From Elusimicrobia bacterium HGW-Elusimicrobia-1 (lineage in GTDB: Bacteria; Elusimicrobiota; Endomicrobiia; PHAN01): a DNA stretch of 64,000 nt. Of this stretch, positions 50,486 to 59,707 are shown piece after piece (the stretch's first letter is position 1; each line of letters begins with the position of its first letter). The stretch lies in assembly GCA_002841695.1 (NCBI GenBank), contig PHAN01000003.1, positions 62,001-126,000 of the forward strand, in the 5' to 3' direction. The notes below the pieces were generated by a model. It worked only from the letters and a program-made list of their open reading frames with translations, had not been told where the DNA came from and made no database searches. The position numbers and the translations under genes were made by a program.

Positions 50486-51643
50486 ATGACGCCACTTGCC
50501 GCGGACGATTCTCGTCCGATAATTTTTATATGCGCCGGCGACCCGTCGGCCGAGAATCACGCCGCCGGAGTCGCATCGCTGCTTAAAGAAGGCGGCCTCG
50601 CCGTGTCGTCGGCCGGCGGCGAAAAGCTCAAAAACCTTTCCGATATATTCGTCGGAGATACGATATCTCTTGAGACCTTCGGCTTCGCGGTTTCGCCGCG
50701 CGCCGCCCTGGGAATTTTAAAAGTGTACCGCGCTGTGGAGCGGCACCTCGACGAGCGAAGGCCTTCGGCCGTTCTGCTTGTGGATTTTTTTGGATTCAAC
50801 GCGAAGGTGGGCGCCGCTGCCGCCCGTCGGGGTATTCCGGTATATTATTACATTCCGCCCCAGATATGGGCCACGCGTTACGGAAGAATAAAGGCGATAA
50901 AAAGTTTTGTCAAAAAAGTTTTTACGACCCTGCCGTTTGAAAGCGAAATATACGCAAGGGAGGGGATACCCTTCGAGCAGGTGGGACATCCGCTGCTTGA
51001 GACAACGCCGTCCGGCGTAGAAAGTCGTCGGGCGGGGCTGCCGCCACTTGTGGGTTTTTTTCCCGGCAGCCGCACGCACATAGTGCGCAGGCATGTGGAC
51101 ATCATTAACGCCGTCGCCGCGAATTTGAACGACATCCGTGGAGCGGGCAAAACAGAGTTCGCGCTTTTCGGACTTTCGGCGCTTAAGGATTCCTACCGCC
51201 GTCTGGCGAGTGGAATAAATCTTATTCTTGACGCGGGATCCCGCGGCGTGGCCGCCGCCGGGCCGTCGGCCGCGGTCAGTGTTTCCGGAACGATAGCGAC
51301 GGAACTCGCCCTGATGAAAATCCCGACGGCGATTTTCTACAACGTCAGCGCTCTCAACGCGTTTATCCTTCGCTCTATGATAAAAATACGGACAAAATAC
51401 GTGTCGCTGCCCAACATATTGCTGGACGAAGAATTGCAGCCCGAGTTCCTGCAGGAGAAAGCCCTCGGCGGCGATATAGCCGTCCGCGTCGCCGGTTTCA
51501 TAGACGGCGAGCCGCGCGATACCGCCGAATCGTTCGCGCGCGTGCGGCGGCTTCTTGAGCCGGCCGACGCTTCCGGCAGGGTCGCCTCGTCCATTATCAA
51601 CGATATTCTCGGCGCTTCGTCCGACGGAAGGTCGAACCAATGA
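50486..51643 (+). CDS. lpxB: Lipid-A-disaccharide synthase
   Basis: 385 residues, GT19. ICAGDPSAENHAAGV matches the family's GExSGDxxGA-type start, with SxAGGEKL, LVDFFGFNAKV, YYYIPPQIWATRYGRI, VGHPLLE, FFPGSRTHIV (LPGSR motif) and AAVSVSGTIATELALM (SGTATLE). Condenses UDP-diacylglucosamine with lipid X. ATG 50486, 8 bases after the oxidoreductase, is preferred to a start inside it. It overlaps msbA by ATGA. Confidence 0.94.
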   Translation: MTPLAADDSRPIIFICAGDPSAENHAAGVASLLKEGGLAVSSAGGEKLKNLSDIFVGDTISLETFGFAVSPRAALGILKVYRAVERHLDERRPSAVLLVDFFGFNAKVGAAAARRGIPVYYYIPPQIWATRYGRIKAIKSFVKKVFTTLPFESEIYAREGIPFEQVGHPLLETTPSGVESRRAGLPPLVGFFPGSRTHIVRRHVDIINAVAANLNDIRGAGKTEFALFGLSALKDSYRRLASGINLILDAGSRGVAAAGPSAAVSVSGTIATELALMKIPTAIFYNVSALNAFILRSMIKIRTKYVSLPNILLDEELQPEFLQEKALGGDIAVRVAGFIDGEPRDTAESFARVRRLLEPADASGRVASSIINDILGASSDGRSNQ

Positions 51644-53358
51644 ATAATCTTGCCCGCCTGATAAAATACGTGCTGCCTCACAGAAACCGTCTTATTCTGG
51701 CGGCCTTCTTGACGGCGCTGGTTTCGGGCATAACCGGCGCGACCATGCTTTTGATAAAACCCATAATCGACAAGGTCTTCATTGCCAAAGATACCGGTAT
51801 GCTCTTTATGATTCTGTGGCTGGTTCCGCTTATGTGGTTCATACGCGGGATAGCGTTTTACGGACAGGCGTATCTTCTTCAGTACGTCGGACAGCGCGTC
51901 ACGCTGGCCCTCCGCGGAGATTTGTTCGCCAAACTTATGTCGCTGTCGCACGATTTTTACAACCGCAACTCGTCGGGCAAAATCCTATCGCGAATGACGA
52001 ACGACCTCTACATAATACAAAACGCCCTTCTTCGTCTGCCGCTGAATTTTATCGGCGATTTTCTGACGACACTGGTTCTGATAGGCATAATTTTCTGGCT
52101 TAACTTCAAGTTTGCCGTCATAGCATTCGTGGTGTTTCCCGTGGTGGCTCTTCCTCTGGTGGATTTTGCGCGCCGTATGCGCAAGGCCGCCCACGCCGGT
52201 CAGAAACAGATGGCCGAAATCTACAACAGAATTCAGGAGGCAGTCACCGGTATTTCCGTTATAAAGACCTTCCGGATGGAAGAAAGGCAGAAGGCGGTAT
52301 TCGAGAAGGAAAACACGGAATTTTATTCGCACCAGATGAAATTCGTAAAAGTCGATTCGCGGTCGAGTCCGATTATGGAGTTTATAAGCGCCGTCGCGCT
52401 CACTTTAATAATATGGTACGGCGCGATGGACGTTCTTAAAGACGTGTGGACCAGCGGAGCGTTTTTTGCTTTTCTGGGCGCCGCGATGTCGATTTACAAG
52501 CCCATAAAAAACTTTTCTTCGGCGAACGCGCTTTTGCAGCAAACCGTTGTCAGCGCGGGGCGCATATTCGAGATTATCGACGAGAAACCCGCCATAGCCG
52601 ACGCTCCCGGAGCCGCGGATTTCGGGGAATTCCGCCAAGCCGTCACGCTTGAAGACGTGGACTATTATTACGACCACAAGCATCCCGTTCTTAAAAAACT
52701 CAATATCAAAATATCCAGAGGCGAAAAGGTTGCCCTTGTGGGGCCATCGGGAGCGGGTAAGACGACCGTGGCCCATTTAGTGTTGAGGTTTTACGACGCC
52801 TGCTCCGGTCGGGTGGCCATAGACGGCGTCGACGTAAGGGACATTACTCTGGCGTCTCTTCGCGCGCAGATGGCTCTTGTGACGCAGGATATAATTCTTT
52901 TCAACGACACCATAAAAAACAATATATTATGCGGACGTCCCGGCGCCTCCGACGAAGATGTGCGCGAGGCGGCCCGCCGCGCCAATGCGGCGGATTTCAT
53001 AGAATCGCTGCCCGACGGTTACGAAACCGTGGTCGGAGAGAGGGGCGCTTTGCTTTCCGGCGGACAGAAACAGCGGGTGGCGGTGGCCCGCGCTATTCTT
53101 AAAGACGCTCCGATACTTATCCTCGACGAGGCGACGTCTTCGCTGGACGCGGAGTCGGAAAAATCCGTGGCCGAAGCCATAGAAAACCTTATGGCGGAAA
53201 AAACCGTGCTGATGATAGCCCATCGCCTCGCCACCATAAAAAACGCCGACAGAATACTGGTTATCGACGACGGAGCCGTCGTGGAAGAGGGCAGCCACGA
53301 CGAACTGGTGCGCCGTCAGGGCGTTTATCACCGCATTTGTCTGCTCCAACTTCTTTAA
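51640..53358 (+). CDS. msbA: Lipid A export ABC transporter MsbA-like (TMD-NBD fusion)
   Basis: 572 residues: six membrane helices (about 1-310) and an ATPase domain with Walker A GPSGAGKTT, Q-loop LVTQDIILFNDTI, signature LSGGQKQRVAVARAI, Walker B ILILDEATSSLD and IAHRLATI. Half-transporter that works as a homodimer. Direct coupling to lpxB suggests that it flips lipid A-core across the inner membrane. Other type IV ABC exporters look alike, so the assignment rests partly on context. Confidence 0.9.
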   Translation: MNNLARLIKYVLPHRNRLILAAFLTALVSGITGATMLLIKPIIDKVFIAKDTGMLFMILWLVPLMWFIRGIAFYGQAYLLQYVGQRVTLALRGDLFAKLMSLSHDFYNRNSSGKILSRMTNDLYIIQNALLRLPLNFIGDFLTTLVLIGIIFWLNFKFAVIAFVVFPVVALPLVDFARRMRKAAHAGQKQMAEIYNRIQEAVTGISVIKTFRMEERQKAVFEKENTEFYSHQMKFVKVDSRSSPIMEFISAVALTLIIWYGAMDVLKDVWTSGAFFAFLGAAMSIYKPIKNFSSANALLQQTVVSAGRIFEIIDEKPAIADAPGAADFGEFRQAVTLEDVDYYYDHKHPVLKKLNIKISRGEKVALVGPSGAGKTTVAHLVLRFYDACSGRVAIDGVDVRDITLASLRAQMALVTQDIILFNDTIKNNILCGRPGASDEDVREAARRANAADFIESLPDGYETVVGERGALLSGGQKQRVAVARAILKDAPILILDEATSSLDAESEKSVAEAIENLMAEKTVLMIAHRLATIKNADRILVIDDGAVVEEGSHDELVRRQGVYHRICLLQLL

Positions 53359-53362
53359 AAAA

Positions 53363-54463
53363 ATGAAAATTAAATTTCAGGCGGCGCCTTTGACGGCCGC
53401 TCCGGCCGTCTATTACGAAGGCGACGACATTTTGAGCCGCCGTTTCGCCAAGGACTTCACCGGCGACGGCCTTGCCGCGTTTGTCGTCGAAAAAGCCATA
53501 CTCGACAAATACAGACGCCGGTTCGCGGGGATTTTAAGCGTAAAGCCCGTAATCATATTTTTCGGCGGAGAGTGTTCTTTGGGCGAAGTCGGACGGCTTG
53601 AAAAGTCCGCCCGCGCCGCGGCCCGCGGGCCCGTGAAAGCGATTTTTGCCGCCGGCGGCGGCAAGGCCATCGACGCGTCTAAAATACTTGCCGCCCGTCT
53701 GGGCGCGCGTCTTGCGGCCATACCTACTTCGACCGCCACCTGCGCCGCTTTTACGTCCATCGCCCCCACGTATTTTTCCGACGGCACAAAGCGCAAGACG
53801 CTGGATATGGCCAAGGCGCCCGACGTCTGCGCGGCGGATTACGGAGTTCTTATCAGACAACCTGCGCGTCTTGTGGCCGCAGGTATAGCCGACGCCGTAG
53901 CCAAGTACTATGAGACGTCGGCTTATGTGAGCGCGAATCCCGCCGCATTGACGAATCCCTCAGTCCGCGCCGCGTTCGCCCTGACGACGGAAATTATGCG
54001 GCTTGCGTCCGAGTGCGTCGCCGGAGCCGTCGACGCCGTGTCGAAGGGAAAAGTCACCCGCGACTTCCGCCGCTCGATTTATCTGAATCTTGTTCTTCCC
54101 GGTCTTGTCAGCGGAATCGGCGGCAAAAAGTGCCGCGCCGTTGCCGCGCACGCCCTCTGCAACGGGCTGGGACACGCGCCCGAAGCACGCGGGTCTCTGC
54201 ACGGAGAAAGGGTGGGATGGGGGCTGTTGGTTCAGTTGATGCTGGAAGGCAAAAAAAAAGACGCCCGTCGTCTTAAGATTTTTTTGAACTCCGTGGGCGC
54301 CCCGACGACACTCGGTGTTTTGGGTATAGCCGATCCGGACGGCGCAGGTATAAAAAAGGCGCTCGCCGTCGCTTCGTCATCGCGGGAAAGTATGAGATTT
54401 TTGGGAAGGAAAATAAGCCGGACCGAACTTGCCGGCGCGGTGCGCGCCGTCGAGAGGATTTAA
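53363..54463 (+). CDS. Iron-containing alcohol dehydrogenase / glycerol dehydrogenase-like protein
   Basis: 366 residues of the dehydroquinate synthase-like/Fe-ADH superfamily. AAGGGKAIDASKILAARLGA is the NAD-binding GGG motif, IPTSTATCAAFTSIAPTYFS the nucleotide/substrate strand, and metal ligands are likely in AGIADAVAKYY (Asp), VAAHALCNGLGHAP and LHGERVGWG (His). Similar to GldA and to glycerol-1-phosphate dehydrogenases; the substrate is undetermined. It starts 4 bases after msbA, so may belong to the envelope operon, and converges with rpmB, leaving 7 bases between them. Confidence 0.82.
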   Translation: MKIKFQAAPLTAAPAVYYEGDDILSRRFAKDFTGDGLAAFVVEKAILDKYRRRFAGILSVKPVIIFFGGECSLGEVGRLEKSARAAARGPVKAIFAAGGGKAIDASKILAARLGARLAAIPTSTATCAAFTSIAPTYFSDGTKRKTLDMAKAPDVCAADYGVLIRQPARLVAAGIADAVAKYYETSAYVSANPAALTNPSVRAAFALTTEIMRLASECVAGAVDAVSKGKVTRDFRRSIYLNLVLPGLVSGIGGKKCRAVAAHALCNGLGHAPEARGSLHGERVGWGLLVQLMLEGKKKDARRLKIFLNSVGAPTTLGVLGIADPDGAGIKKALAVASSSRESMRFLGRKISRTELAGAVRAVERI

Positions 54464-54470
54464 GAAAAAC

Positions 54471-54662
54471 CTATACCGCTTTGCGCACGCGGCCCGATTT
54501 AAGACACGTGGTGCAGACATAAGCCCTTACGGCTTTTCCGCCGAGCATTATTTTGTGCCGGCCGAGGTTGGGCATAAATCTTCTGTTCGACGCTTTGTGA
54601 GAGTGGCTGATCGATTTTCCGGCCGAAGGGCCTTTTGCGCAGATTGAGCATTTGAACGACAT
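54471..54662 (-). CDS. rpmB: 50S ribosomal protein L28
   Basis: 63 residues, with SHSHKASNRRFMPNL and KAVRAYVCTTCLKSGRV typical of L28. CSIC near the N-terminus and CTTC near the C-terminus form a zinc-ribbon (C+ form). AGGAGA lies 9-14 bases before the ATG on the minus strand. It is divergent from recG across a 77-base gap, an arrangement also seen in other bacteria. Confidence 0.95.
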   Translation of the reverse strand: MSFKCSICAKGPSAGKSISHSHKASNRRFMPNLGRHKIMLGGKAVRAYVCTTCLKSGRVRKAV

Positions 54663-54739
54663 AATGTTGTCTCCTGTTTTTCGACGCGATTGATATCGCG
54701 GAACCTGAGTATATAAAATTATTCGACTCAACCCAAAAA

Positions 54740-56824
54740 ATGTCTCTTGAAACATCGGTCAGATTCGTTAAAGGCGTGGGACCGGGCGTAGCCGGAAAAC
54801 TCGCGCGGCTGGGCATATCGACGGTGGGCGATTTGCTGGAGCACTATCCCGTTTCCTACCAGGATCGCACGAAGATACTCGCTTTCTCGGAGTTGGCCGA
54901 CGGCATCGACGCCTTTGCGCGCGGTAAGGTGATATCGGCGGTTGTCTCGCCCGCCGGATTCGGCCTTGCGGTTTTCAAAAGCACTATTTCCGACGGCAAA
55001 GACGTCGCCCGAGTGACCGCGTGGCGCAAATTCAATCCGTGGGCGCGTTACGATATTTTCGCCGCGCTGAAGCGCGATTTTGAACGGGGGAAAGAAGTTT
55101 TTGTCTGGGGCCGCGTCAGAAAAAGCGGTCAGGATGTCGAAATAACCCTCAAGGAATACGAGCCGGCGGACGCCGGAGAATCCGGCCGCGTGACCGGAGG
55201 CATTATTCCCGTGTATCCTCTTACCGAGGGCATAAAGCCCGCCGGTTTCAGAAAAATAATGAAAGCCGCCGTCGACGGCTATGCCGCTTCCGCCGCGGAT
55301 TTCGCGGCGGCGTCGCCGGTTGTCCCCGACGGCCTGGCGCCCCGCCGGCGGGCTATCGCCGAGATACATTTTCCGCCGGACTTCGAGGCCGCCGAACGCG
55401 CCCGCCGTTCCCTGGCTTTCGGCGAATATCTGATTTTTCAGACGGCGATGGCCGTCGCGCGCGGCGTCGCCGACAGTCGCAGGAAACCGCGTCCGCTTGA
55501 AATTCGCCGCAATTTGCTGACCGGTTTCAAGGCCAACCTGGGTTTCGAGTTCACGCGCGCCCAGAAAAAAGCCATCAACGAAATATTCCGCGATATGACT
55601 TCGGCGCGCCCTATGCGCCGCATACTCATAGGCGACGTCGGCAGCGGCAAGACCGCCGCCGCGATGGCTTCGATGCTTTTGAGCGTGGAAAATTCCCGTC
55701 AGGCCGTGCTGGTCGCTCCCACGGAAATTCTGGCGCGACAGCATTTTGAGACGGTGAGCAAATTTACCGCCGGTCTGGGAGTCAAGGTCGAGCTTGTAAC
55801 CGGCGCCACGTCGTCGCGGGCCGGGAGCAAAACGGCGGCGCGGCGGCGGATGTCGTCGGGCGAAGCCGATATTATTATCGGAACTCACGCCCTTATGGAA
55901 GACCCCGTGGCTTTTGCCGACGCCGGCGTCATAGTTATAGACGAGCAGCATAAATTCGGCGTTTCGCAGCGTCTGAAACTTCGGCTCAAGGCGCCGTGCG
56001 CCGACATACTTTTGATGAGCGCGACACCCATTCCGCGCTCGCTGGCCATAGTAATGTACGGCGATCTCGACGTATCCGTAATAGACGAACTGCCGCCGGG
56101 AAGAATACCCGTAAAAACTATGATGATGACCGATTCCGAAGCGTGCGGCTTTGCCGCAAAAGAACTTGCCGGCGGAAATAAAGTTTTCATAGTTTATCCG
56201 ATTATCGACCCGTCGGAAAATCTGTTTATCCGGTCGGCCAAAGCCGAAGCCGAGCGTCTTTCAAAAGAGGTTTTCGCTGATTATAAAGTAGGACTTCTGC
56301 ACGGAAGAATGAAATCCGCCGACAAGGCCGCCGTTATGGAGGCGTTTCGCTCGGGCGCGCTCGACGTGTTGATATCGACGGTGGTGATCGAAGTCGGCAT
56401 AGATGTTCCGTCGGCCACGCTCCTTATCGTGGAACACGCCGACAGGTACGGCCTGGCCGCTCTGCATCAGTTGCGCGGCCGCGTGGGCAGAGGCGACAGG
56501 CAGTCGTACTGCGTTCTGGTGGCCGATTCTCCCACGGACGAGGGAACCGTCCGCCTGCGCGTGCTTCTTGAAACCTCCGACGGATTTGAGGTGTCCCGGG
56601 CCGATATGAGAATGCGCGGCGCGGGCCGCATAATAGGAACCGAGCAGCACGGCCGCGGCGAACTCGATTTAAGAGTGGTCGATTTTGAAAAAGACAAAGA
56701 AATTCTGGAAACTGCCAAAAAGGCGGCCGCTTTAATGTCCCGTGTTACGCCGCTGCCGCCGGCGGTTAAAGCCGAACTCGCGCTAAGATACGGCGACAAT
56801 ATTATGATGCCGCAGGCCGGCTGA
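54740..56824 (+). CDS. recG: ATP-dependent DNA helicase RecG
   Basis: 694 residues. Wedge/OB domain N-terminal (VRFVKGVGPGVAGKLARLGI, then LLEHYPVSYQDRT) followed by SF2 helicase domains: GDVGSGKTAAA (motif I), VLVAPTEILARQHF (Ia), DEQHKFGV (II), LLMSATPIPRSLAI (III), STVVIEVGIDVPSATL (V) and LHQLRGRVGRG (VI). Remodels stalled forks and Holliday junctions. A possible -10 box TATAAA lies about 25 bases upstream of the ATG. Confidence 0.97.
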   Translation: MSLETSVRFVKGVGPGVAGKLARLGISTVGDLLEHYPVSYQDRTKILAFSELADGIDAFARGKVISAVVSPAGFGLAVFKSTISDGKDVARVTAWRKFNPWARYDIFAALKRDFERGKEVFVWGRVRKSGQDVEITLKEYEPADAGESGRVTGGIIPVYPLTEGIKPAGFRKIMKAAVDGYAASAADFAAASPVVPDGLAPRRRAIAEIHFPPDFEAAERARRSLAFGEYLIFQTAMAVARGVADSRRKPRPLEIRRNLLTGFKANLGFEFTRAQKKAINEIFRDMTSARPMRRILIGDVGSGKTAAAMASMLLSVENSRQAVLVAPTEILARQHFETVSKFTAGLGVKVELVTGATSSRAGSKTAARRRMSSGEADIIIGTHALMEDPVAFADAGVIVIDEQHKFGVSQRLKLRLKAPCADILLMSATPIPRSLAIVMYGDLDVSVIDELPPGRIPVKTMMMTDSEACGFAAKELAGGNKVFIVYPIIDPSENLFIRSAKAEAERLSKEVFADYKVGLLHGRMKSADKAAVMEAFRSGALDVLISTVVIEVGIDVPSATLLIVEHADRYGLAALHQLRGRVGRGDRQSYCVLVADSPTDEGTVRLRVLLETSDGFEVSRADMRMRGAGRIIGTEQHGRGELDLRVVDFEKDKEILETAKKAAALMSRVTPLPPAVKAELALRYGDNIMMPQAG

Positions 56825-56855
56825 AAAGCCGCGACCTCCGTCGGAGAGTGAAAAT

Positions 56856-57632
56856 ATGAATAACAAAGACCCGCTGATTATCGCCGGACGGGCGTTTTCT
56901 TCGCGGCTTATTATGGGCACCGGAAAATACGGTTCCAACGAGATTATGAGGCGCGCCATCGCGGCGTCGGGCGCTCAGATGGTAACGGTGGCCGTCCGTC
57001 GCGTGGATGTGTCGAATCCCGGCCACGACATACTTTCGGCGCTCGACGCAAAAACGCTTTTGATACTGCCCAACACTTCGGGAGCGCAGAACGCCGATGA
57101 AGCCGTCCGGCTTGCTCGTCTGGCTCGCGCGTCGGGCGTTTCCGATTGGGTGAAAATCGAAGTCACTCCCGACCCCGGATGGCTTCTGCCCGACGGAGAG
57201 GAGACGCTCAAGGCGGCCAAAATTCTGATTAAAGAGGGCTTTACGGTTCTGCCCTACATAAATGCCGACCCGGTGCTTGCCAGGAAACTTGAAGATGCGG
57301 GCGCCGCGGCGGTTATGCCCCTTGCCGCGCCGATAGGATCAAACAAAGGTATGCGCACACTCGACGCGGTCAAAATCATCGTCGAGCAGGCCGGTGTTCC
57401 GGTAATAGTCGACGCCGGACTCGGAAGGCCGTCGCATGCGGCGCAGGCGCTTGAAATCGGCGTGGACGCCGTGATGGTAAACACCGCGATATCGTCGAGC
57501 GGCAATCCCGAAATGATGGCTCTGGGCTTCAAACTTGCCGTCGAGGCGGGCCGCGCGGCGTATTTGTCCGGCATGGGAGCGTCGGGCGATTACGCGTCCG
57601 CGTCGAGTCCCGCCGACTGGATCATAAAATGA
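56856..57632 (+). CDS. thiG: Thiazole synthase ThiG
   Basis: 258 residues, TIM barrel. SRLIMGTGKY start, catalytic Lys in VKIEVTPDP (EVI-type strand), VLPYINADPVLARKLEDAGA, AVMPLAAPIGSNKG and VIVDAGLGRPSHAAQALEIG. Forms the thiazole phosphate of thiamine from deoxyxylulose-5-phosphate, dehydroglycine and ThiS thiocarboxylate. First gene of a thiG-thiH-thiS-thiE run. The 31-base gap after recG is too short for a TPP riboswitch. Confidence 0.96.
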   Translation: MNNKDPLIIAGRAFSSRLIMGTGKYGSNEIMRRAIAASGAQMVTVAVRRVDVSNPGHDILSALDAKTLLILPNTSGAQNADEAVRLARLARASGVSDWVKIEVTPDPGWLLPDGEETLKAAKILIKEGFTVLPYINADPVLARKLEDAGAAAVMPLAAPIGSNKGMRTLDAVKIIVEQAGVPVIVDAGLGRPSHAAQALEIGVDAVMVNTAISSSGNPEMMALGFKLAVEAGRAAYLSGMGASGDYASASSPADWIIK

Positions 57633-58753
57633 GTTTTCTTGCGGAATTCCGCAAACAAGATTCTAAAGCCGTCGCCGCGAAAATATATTCCGCGACCCCG
57701 TCCGACGTCCGTCGCGCTCTGGCCGCGGAGTTTCCGTCCGTCGGAGATTTTCTGGCGCTTCTTTCTCCCGCGGCGCGGGCTTTCGCGGGTGAAACGGCGG
57801 TCCGCGCCAGGGAACTCACAATCAGCCACTTCGGAAAAAACATCAATCTTTACGCGCCGCTGTATCTGTCGAACGAATGCGACAACGCCTGCCGCTACTG
57901 CGGCTTCAACGCGTCGTCATCCGTCGGTCGGAAAACTCTTTCCGACGACGAAATATTACGCGAGGCCGATTCACTTAAAGCGCGCGGCTTCGACAATGTT
58001 CTTCTTCTTACCGGAGAGTCGCCCTCTAAGGCAGGTTCCGGTTACGTCGAAAAATCCGTGAGGATGCTATCTGAAAAATTTACTTTTACGGGTCTTGAAA
58101 TTTTTCCTGCCGATTCCGATGTCTACCGCCGTTTCGTGTCCGCCGGAGCGTCGGGGCTTACGGTTTATCAGGAAACCTACGACGAAAAAGTTTACGAATA
58201 TATGCATCCCGCCGGCAAAAAAAGGGATTTTGAATTCAGAATTCAATCCCCCGAACGCGCGCTTGAGGCGGGATTCCGCCGCGTGGGACTGGGAGCGCTG
58301 CTGGGTCTGTCCGATTGGCGCCTCGACGCCGCGATGCTCGGGTTGCACGCAAAATATCTCATTGATAAATACTGGCGCGGCGATGTGACGATAAGTTTTC
58401 CGCGGTTAAAAAAATGCGCTTCGGGTTTCAATGCGCCGCATCCCGTATCCGACGGGGACGTGGCTTCGATGATATTCGCGCTGCGGATATTTCTGCCTCG
58501 CGCGGGAATGATTTTATCTACGAGAGAGTCGGACGCTTTCCGTGATTCGCTCATCGGGTGGGGAATAACCATGATGAGCGCGGGCTCGCGGACGAATCCC
58601 GGCGGATACGCGTCGGGCGGCGACGCGCGGGAGCAGTTCGAGGTGTCGGACCGTCGCAGTGTCGACGAAGTTGTGCGGGCCATAGAGCGGAAAGGATTTT
58701 ACGCGGTCTTCAAGGACTGGGACAGAGGTTTCGGCGCGAGCCGCTACGATTGA
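57629..58753 (+). CDS. thiH: 2-iminoacetate synthase ThiH (radical SAM)
   Basis: 374 residues. Radical SAM cluster motif CDNACRYCGF (Cys-x3-Cys-x2-Cys, about residues 87-94) in the setting LYLSNECDNACRYCGF. YQETYDEKVYEYMHPAGKK and GLGALLGLSDWR are ThiH-specific. Cleaves tyrosine to dehydroglycine for ThiG, implying oxygen-sensitive chemistry, in contrast to ThiO of aerobes. It overlaps thiG by ATGA. Confidence 0.96.
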   Translation: MSFLAEFRKQDSKAVAAKIYSATPSDVRRALAAEFPSVGDFLALLSPAARAFAGETAVRARELTISHFGKNINLYAPLYLSNECDNACRYCGFNASSSVGRKTLSDDEILREADSLKARGFDNVLLLTGESPSKAGSGYVEKSVRMLSEKFTFTGLEIFPADSDVYRRFVSAGASGLTVYQETYDEKVYEYMHPAGKKRDFEFRIQSPERALEAGFRRVGLGALLGLSDWRLDAAMLGLHAKYLIDKYWRGDVTISFPRLKKCASGFNAPHPVSDGDVASMIFALRIFLPRAGMILSTRESDAFRDSLIGWGITMMSAGSRTNPGGYASGGDAREQFEVSDRRSVDEVVRAIERKGFYAVFKDWDRGFGASRYD

Positions 58754-58791
58754 CGCGGAGCCCTCTTCGTCCGGCATAATGAGTCGATAAT

Positions 58792-58992
58792 ATGAACATA
58801 ACACTTAACGGCAAGCCCGCGGAGATTCGTTCCCGCGTCACCGCGGGACGGTTTTTGGATGAATTAAAAATCGGGCGGACTCTTGCGGCTGTGGAGGTAA
58901 ACGGAAAAATTCTGGACAAGAGCGAGTTTGATTTTTTTGTAATCCCCGACGGAGCCGTTATAGAAATAATCCGTTTTATGGGCGGAGGATGA
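58792..58992 (+). CDS. thiS: Sulfur carrier protein ThiS
   Basis: 66 residues, ubiquitin-like fold, ending in the required Gly-Gly tail (RFMGGG, one Gly beyond the usual GG). VNGKILDKSEF and IPDGAVIEIIRFMGGG are typical. The C-terminal Gly is thiocarboxylated and gives sulfur to ThiG. The usual activating enzyme ThiF is not encoded in the window. Confidence 0.93.
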   Translation: MNITLNGKPAEIRSRVTAGRFLDELKIGRTLAAVEVNGKILDKSEFDFFVIPDGAVIEIIRFMGGG

Positions 58993-58999
58993 ACGCGCG

Positions 59000-59677
59000 G
59001 TGAAAATATTCGACGGTAAAAACTTTTCGTCGCGGTTGCGGCCTTTTTCGGGTTACGGTCTTTACGCCGTTATCACGGAAAAGTTTTGCGGCGGACGGTC
59101 TTCCGTCGAGGCGCTTGAAAGCGCGCTTCTTGCCGGAATAAAAATCGTTCAACTCCGCGAAAAAGAAAAAAGCAAACGCGAGATATACGAACTCGCGCTG
59201 CGCTTCCGCGATGTCACACGCGCGCACGGCGCGGCGTTTTTCGTCAACGATCATATCGACATAGCGTTGGCCGCCGGCGCCGACGGCGTTCATTTGGGGC
59301 CCGACGACCTGCCGCTTTCCGCCGCCAGGGCCATCGCTCCGAATCTGGCGATAGGAATTTCCACGCACTCCGAGGCCGAAGCGCTTGCTGCGGCCGCCGG
59401 CGGCGCCGATTATGTCAACATCGGCCCGATATTTTCCACGTCCACCAAGGAGGGCCTCATAAAACCCCTCGGCGCGGATTTAGCGCGAAAAATCGCCGGA
59501 CGTATCGACATTCCGTTTACTGTCATGGGCGGGATAAAAGAGGGTAACCTGCCGTCGGCTGTATCGACGGGAACCTCGATATTGGCCATGGTCACGGAAA
59601 TAACCGCCGCGCCCGACATAGCCGCCCGTGTAAAATCCCTTGCCGCCGCGCTCGGACGGCTTCAAGGGATTTCATAA
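59000..59677 (+). CDS. thiE: Thiamine phosphate synthase ThiE
   Basis: 225 residues, TIM barrel. GIKIVQLREKEKSKREIYEL, FFVNDHIDIALAAGADGVHL with GPDDLPL, GISTHSEAEALAAAAGGADY and IGPIFSTSTKEG. VMGGIKEGN holds the phosphate loop. Couples HMP-PP with thiazole phosphate. Starts at GTG 59000, 7 bases after thiS. The first 20 residues (to FSGYGLYAV) are less conserved. Confidence 0.94.
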   Translation: MKIFDGKNFSSRLRPFSGYGLYAVITEKFCGGRSSVEALESALLAGIKIVQLREKEKSKREIYELALRFRDVTRAHGAAFFVNDHIDIALAAGADGVHLGPDDLPLSAARAIAPNLAIGISTHSEAEALAAAAGGADYVNIGPIFSTSTKEGLIKPLGADLARKIAGRIDIPFTVMGGIKEGNLPSAVSTGTSILAMVTEITAAPDIAARVKSLAAALGRLQGIS

Positions 59678-59699
59678 AACACCTATAATTTATTATAAT
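59671..59699 (+). promoter_or_regulatory. Promoter of coaD, close to the start codon
   Basis: TTCATA (59671-59676), 17 bases, TATAAT (59694-59699), then 8 bases to the ATG at 59708. A second TATAAT lies at 59684-59689. A transcript from the downstream box would be almost leaderless, and no Shine-Dalgarno sequence is seen. Confidence 0.55.
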
Positions 59700-59707
59700 A
59701 TCCACCG

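Noticed and set aside
54471-54755. Longer L28 starting at 54755
   Set aside because: The extra 31 residues precede a good Shine-Dalgarno sequence and a standard L28 N-terminus at 54662.
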